From the NCBI GenBank assembly GCA_016204525.1, contig JACQKO010000046.1:1-9011 (forward strand): a stretch of DNA of 9,011 nucleotides. Direction: 5' to 3'. Position numbers and translations under genes: made by a program. Below the pieces are notes generated by a model. It had not been told where the DNA came from, did no database searches, and was given only the letters and a program-made list of their open reading frames with translations. Position 1 is the stretch's first letter. Every line of letters starts with the position of its first letter. The DNA is from Candidatus Levyibacteriota bacterium. GTDB lineage: Bacteria > Patescibacteriota > Microgenomatia > Levybacterales > GWA1-39-11. This document shows, in pieces, positions 5,800 to 9,011 of this stretch.

Positions 5800-7566
5800 A
5801 TGTGCGGAATATTTGCATATATAGGCAGACGCAATAACGCGGCAAATATTGTCCTTGAAGGACTAAAGCGTTTGGAATATCGTGGATATGATTCCTGGGG
5901 GATAGCTACTAAAAATAGAGGGAAAATAGATGTAGATAAACACGTGGGTAAAATTGGCGAAGCAAAAACTAATCTTTCAAAAAGCACTATTGGAATCGGA
6001 CACACGCGTTGGGCAACTCATGGAGGCGTAACGGTTGCAAATGCACATCCTCATCTCGACTGCACAAAGCAAATAGCAGTTCTCCACAATGGAATAATTG
6101 AAAACTATGCGGAGCTTAGGAAAGAACTGATCAGGAAGGGGCATAAATTTGCTTCCGAAACAGATACTGAAATAATGGCTCATTTAATCGAGGAAAATTT
6201 AAAAAGAAGTGGATTTGCAACCGCTGTCCGGGATTCTTTCAATAAGCTTAAAGGGATGAATGCTATGTTAATTATGAACTCAGCGTCATCAGAAATAATT
6301 GCGGTAAAGAATGGCTCCCCCCTTGTCATAGGTCTAGGAAAAGATGAAATTTTTGCAGCTTCTGATGCTGCAGGAATTCTTAAGCATACCAACAGAGTGT
6401 TATTTTTGGAAGATAATCAAATGGCCATACTTGGGAAAAACATAAAGCTCTTAAGACTACCAAGGGGATCAAGTGTTAAGCCTAAGCTCACAACCTTATC
6501 GTGGAAATTTGAAGAAACCGAGAAAGGTAAATACAAGCACTTTTTCATAAAAGAAATTCACGAAGAGGCAAAAGTGATTGAGAATATCGCCCTAAATGGC
6601 GTTGCAAATATAAAAAGGCTTTCAGAACTCATTGACAAGGCTTTCGGCACATTTTTAATCGCATGTGGTTCAGCATCTTACTCGGCAATAGCAGCAACTT
6701 ATCTTTTCTCAAAAGTTGCTAATAAACACGTAAACTTTGCTATTGGTTCTGAATTTAAATATATTGAAGACTTCATAGCAAATAAAACCCTCATTATCCC
6801 AATTTCTCAAAGCGGTGAATCTATAGATGTAATAGAACCTGTGATGCGGGCGAAAAATCAAAAAGGCGCATATATTGCTGCGATTGTAAACGTATTAGGT
6901 TCAACTCTCTATAGGATTTCGGATTTTAAAATACTACTTGAATCAGGACCTGAGAAAGCCGTTGTTGCAACAAAAAGCTTTATAGCAATGCTTGCAGTTT
7001 TAATTCTTACTGCATACACCCTCGCGGGAAAACAAGATAAGGGGAGAGCTCTACTTAAAAAAGCGGCAAAAAATGTATCGCAGATTTTATCTGACGCTTA
7101 CGTCCCTAAAATAAAACTTTTAGCCCAAAAACTCGCAAAAAGTGAGCACATTTACATAATCGGAAGAGGACTGTCATACACAGCAGCGCTTGAGGCAACA
7201 TTGAAAATAAAGGAAGCAACATATATACATGCGGAGGCTTTCCCAGGAGGGGAACTGAAGCACGGAGTGATCGCACTGATAGAAAAAGGCACTCCCTGCA
7301 TAGTCTTTGCGCCAAATGACGAAACATATTATGATATTCTTTCAAATGCCCAGGAAATAAAAGCACGGGGTGGATATATTATTGGAATTGGACCAAGGAA
7401 CAGCGACGTATTTGATGAATTCTTAGAAACAGATGATATAGAAGAGGCAACCTTGCTTCCACAAGTAACAATCTCGCATTTGCTTGGATATTATCTTTCT
7501 CTTGCGCGAGGAAACAAAGATCCGGACAAGCCTCGGAATTTAGCTAAGAGCGTCACGGTTAAGTAG
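5800..7566 (+). CDS. glmS: Glutamine:fructose-6-phosphate aminotransferase (isomerising)
   Basis: GlmS makes glucosamine-6-phosphate from fructose-6-phosphate and glutamine, the first step to UDP-GlcNAc for envelope polymers. Its 588 residues compare with 609 in E. coli. The glutaminase domain (1-220) begins MCGIFAYIG, with Cys2 as nucleophile after Met removal, and has HTRWATHG (Arg70; Trp71, the channel gate), HNGIIENY (96-103) and SETDTE (119-124). The linker ends HFFIKEI. The first SIS domain shows CGSASYSA (289-296), SEFKY and SQSGES (336-341). The second has GRGLSYTAALEATLKIKEA with Lys471-Glu472, and GGELKHG with His488. The C-terminal tail PRNLAKSVTVK keeps the catalytic lysine (Lys583). 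All catalytic residues are present. It begins right after an extended -10 promoter, with no room for a glmS ribozyme leader. The TAG stop overlaps a heptamer repeat. Confidence 0.96.
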   Translation: MCGIFAYIGRRNNAANIVLEGLKRLEYRGYDSWGIATKNRGKIDVDKHVGKIGEAKTNLSKSTIGIGHTRWATHGGVTVANAHPHLDCTKQIAVLHNGIIENYAELRKELIRKGHKFASETDTEIMAHLIEENLKRSGFATAVRDSFNKLKGMNAMLIMNSASSEIIAVKNGSPLVIGLGKDEIFAASDAAGILKHTNRVLFLEDNQMAILGKNIKLLRLPRGSSVKPKLTTLSWKFEETEKGKYKHFFIKEIHEEAKVIENIALNGVANIKRLSELIDKAFGTFLIACGSASYSAIAATYLFSKVANKHVNFAIGSEFKYIEDFIANKTLIIPISQSGESIDVIEPVMRAKNQKGAYIAAIVNVLGSTLYRISDFKILLESGPEKAVVATKSFIAMLAVLILTAYTLAGKQDKGRALLKKAAKNVSQILSDAYVPKIKLLAQKLAKSEHIYIIGRGLSYTAALEATLKIKEATYIHAEAFPGGELKHGVIALIEKGTPCIVFAPNDETYYDILSNAQEIKARGGYIIGIGPRNSDVFDEFLETDDIEEATLLPQVTISHLLGYYLSLARGNKDPDKPRNLAKSVTVK

Positions 7567-7598
7567 ATGTAAGATTTATGATTTATGATGTAAGATTA
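7566..7598 (+). repeat. Short tandem repeat with a 7-base period after glmS
   Basis: Starting on the last base of the glmS stop, the sequence runs GATGTAA, GATTTAT, GATTTAT, GATGTAA, GATTA: four full heptamers and a partial one, each beginning GAT. The 11-mer GATGTAAGATT occurs twice, 21 bases (three heptamers) apart. The units differ from those at 5312-5332, but the 7-base period is the same. Confidence 0.75.
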
Positions 7599-7602
7599 GA
7601 GA

Positions 7603-9011
7603 GTGAATATTAATAACACTTCGAAATTTCTTCGGTCGAACGTAAATATCATAATTCCACTCCTTCTTCTAATTCCGTTTTATGTAATCCTTTATAAGAT
7701 TTATATTCCAAGGGTGAATGCATTTGGGTGCTTTGACGATTGTTTTAATTACTTAGGTGGATATTTTATTGCAAATGGCAAGCATATTTATTCTGATTTT
7801 TTCTTTAACCACCAACCGATACCTGCATTCTTAAGCTATTTTGTCCAAACTCTTACTAACCCTATAAATATATTCGATTTGGTATTGCGCCATCGGCAAT
7901 TCCTAATGCTTTTTGGGTTGTTATTTAATGCTTTATTAATTATAAGGTTCAGATTGCCCGCCTTTCTTTTCGTAATAATATTCGAATTAAGCAAATTCTA
8001 CGTTTTTGGCGACAGATTCTTAGCAGAATCGATCATTGTCTATCCAATAATCTACATGACTGGAATTGTACTCTTGAAATTTTCTGATCGTAAGTTATTC
8101 CCTATTGACTATTGTCTAACCCCTATTTTCGCATGGTTCGTAATTTTCTCCCGCGAACCCTACGCTCCTCTTGCGCTATTTCTTTTCGCAACAATTCTTT
8201 GGGGTAAATTCGACAAGATTAAAAAAATATCAATTGCCATTTTTGCAGTTTTTTCGACCATTACATTACTATATATTTCCGATCTTAAAGGATATTTTTT
8301 CAATATTGTAACCGTGAACTACAGCACCGTTTTTACAAGCGAAGCAAATACAAATAATCTCATAGGGCCTAAAATATTCCAGATTTTCCTGTACCCTTTT
8401 TATATACTTATTCAAGGGAACTGGAACCTTTTTAGACAATTACTCATTGGAATTGATATTATTTTTATAGCTTTACTTTTTTCTTTAATAAGAAATAGGC
8501 AATTTTTTGTTGTTGTCTTCATTCTCTTACTTTTGGGACTAGCAAATTTGAGAATCATTGTTCCGGGATCAATTTTCTATAATGCTTTCCACATGATCGT
8601 CTGGTATGGTTTGTTCATATTTATTACCACTGCACTAGTCTTCTGGCATTTTAAAAATAGACTTATGTTTATTTTCTCTATGGTTGTAATTCTTATGTTT
8701 CTCTTTTCATTCTTGACGTCTAAGTTTTATTTTGCGTATGAGAAAATTGACCAGCATGCAGAGCTTCTTACAAACTATGGAGAGACGATGCAGATTGGGG
8801 AAGTCGTTAAAATACTGTCAGACCCTTCTGACACTTTATTTTTAGACGGATCAGATGATCTCATATACTGGCAAGCGCAGAGGACTTCTCCGTACAAATA
8901 CTCATGGTATACGTCTGTCATGAGACACTTTCCTAAATACTCGAAATCAAGACTCGATATGTTCAAAAATAATCCTCCGGATTTTTACAAAGAATTCGGC
9001 TCCTGCCCTAA
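7603..9011 (+). CDS. Membrane glycosyltransferase of the ArnT/PMT (GT-C) type, C-terminus off the right edge
   Basis: The frame is open for 469 codons from GTG at 7603 to the window edge; the TAG at 7597-7599 excludes an earlier start, and no ATG occurs in the first 100 codons. The protein is very rich in Phe, Ile and Leu, with about 10-12 hydrophobic segments (roughly 16-33, 99-135, 142-160, 171-200, 208-225, 256-271, 279-315, 330-349, 353-372). After the first segment come FDDCFNY, with the acidic pair Asp45-Asp46, and GKHIYSDFFFNHQP (59-72), which fits the 'G-xY-DF-xHPP' loop of ArnT/PMT enzymes. GDRFLAES (136-143) resembles their R-xxx-E motif. A soluble outer part begins near 375 with LFLDGSDDLIYWQAQR (412-427) and NNPPDFY, as in related proteins. 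Such enzymes move sugars from polyprenyl-phosphate donors to acceptors outside the membrane. Sugar and acceptor are unknown. It follows glmS by 36 bases and is probably co-transcribed. Confidence 0.8.
   Translation, partial: MNINNTSKFLRSNVNIIIPLLLLIPFYVILYKIYIPRVNAFGCFDDCFNYLGGYFIANGKHIYSDFFFNHQPIPAFLSYFVQTLTNPINIFDLVLRHRQFLMLFGLLFNALLIIRFRLPAFLFVIIFELSKFYVFGDRFLAESIIVYPIIYMTGIVLLKFSDRKLFPIDYCLTPIFAWFVIFSREPYAPLALFLFATILWGKFDKIKKISIAIFAVFSTITLLYISDLKGYFFNIVTVNYSTVFTSEANTNNLIGPKIFQIFLYPFYILIQGNWNLFRQLLIGIDIIFIALLFSLIRNRQFFVVVFILLLLGLANLRIIVPGSIFYNAFHMIVWYGLFIFITTALVFWHFKNRLMFIFSMVVILMFLFSFLTSKFYFAYEKIDQHAELLTNYGETMQIGEVVKILSDPSDTLFLDGSDDLIYWQAQRTSPYKYSWYTSVMRHFPKYSKSRLDMFKNNPPDFYKEFGSCP

Noticed and set aside
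8775..8966. 63-codon minus-strand open frame near the right edge
   Set aside because: It lies opposite the long membrane glycosyltransferase frame, whose soluble part is recognisable there.
1..9011. Whole-genome use of UGA as glycine (code 25)
   Set aside because: Only one in-frame TGA occurs in over 2,000 codons, while glycines elsewhere use GGA, GGT, GGG and GGC freely; genomes with this code use UGA often.

Overview
The window most likely comes from a Candidate Phyla Radiation bacterium, probably of the Microgenomates type; this is an inference from gene content. The signs are small single-domain proteins, an AT-rich sequence, an unusually short DNA polymerase III delta subunit, a two-function SIS-type phosphoglucose/phosphomannose isomerase, a small coiled-coil protein with FATKDDL repeats, and an ArnT/PMT-like membrane glycosyltransferase. 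No rRNA, tRNA, CRISPR array or insertion sequence is visible, and no stretch over 300 bases lacks a gene.

Leftward block (minus strand, about 5717 to 1). Seven genes follow each other in one direction with small gaps: a phage-type HExxH metallopeptidase, holA-like delta, phosphomannomutase/phosphoglucomutase, the SIS-type PGI/PMI, the small coiled-coil protein, a solitary degenerate PEP synthase/PPDK N-terminal domain, and enolase. Enolase runs off the left edge and has an in-frame TGA at the codon of a conserved glycine; the reading frame beyond it still encodes enolase. A 97-base imperfect palindrome built on heptamers lies between the metallopeptidase and holA.

Rightward block (plus strand, 5800 to 9011). 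glmS is followed after 36 bases, which carry another heptamer-period repeat, by a long open frame for a multi-pass membrane glycosyltransferase that starts with GTG and runs off the right edge. The 82-base region between the two blocks has two back-to-back extended -10 promoters (TGTTAAAAT and TGGTATAAT). Each lies so close to its start codon that both mRNAs are predicted to be leaderless or nearly so.

How the genes fit together. The SIS isomerase, the mutase and GlmS all draw on fructose-6-phosphate and would supply mannose/glucose-6-phosphate, the 1-phosphates and glucosamine-6-phosphate for nucleotide sugars. The membrane glycosyltransferase could use lipid-linked forms of such sugars on the cell surface. 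Enolase and its PEP-synthase-like partner belong to lower glycolysis. The most notable items are the interrupted enolase, its degenerate PPDK-like neighbour, the paired leaderless promoters and the heptamer repeats.
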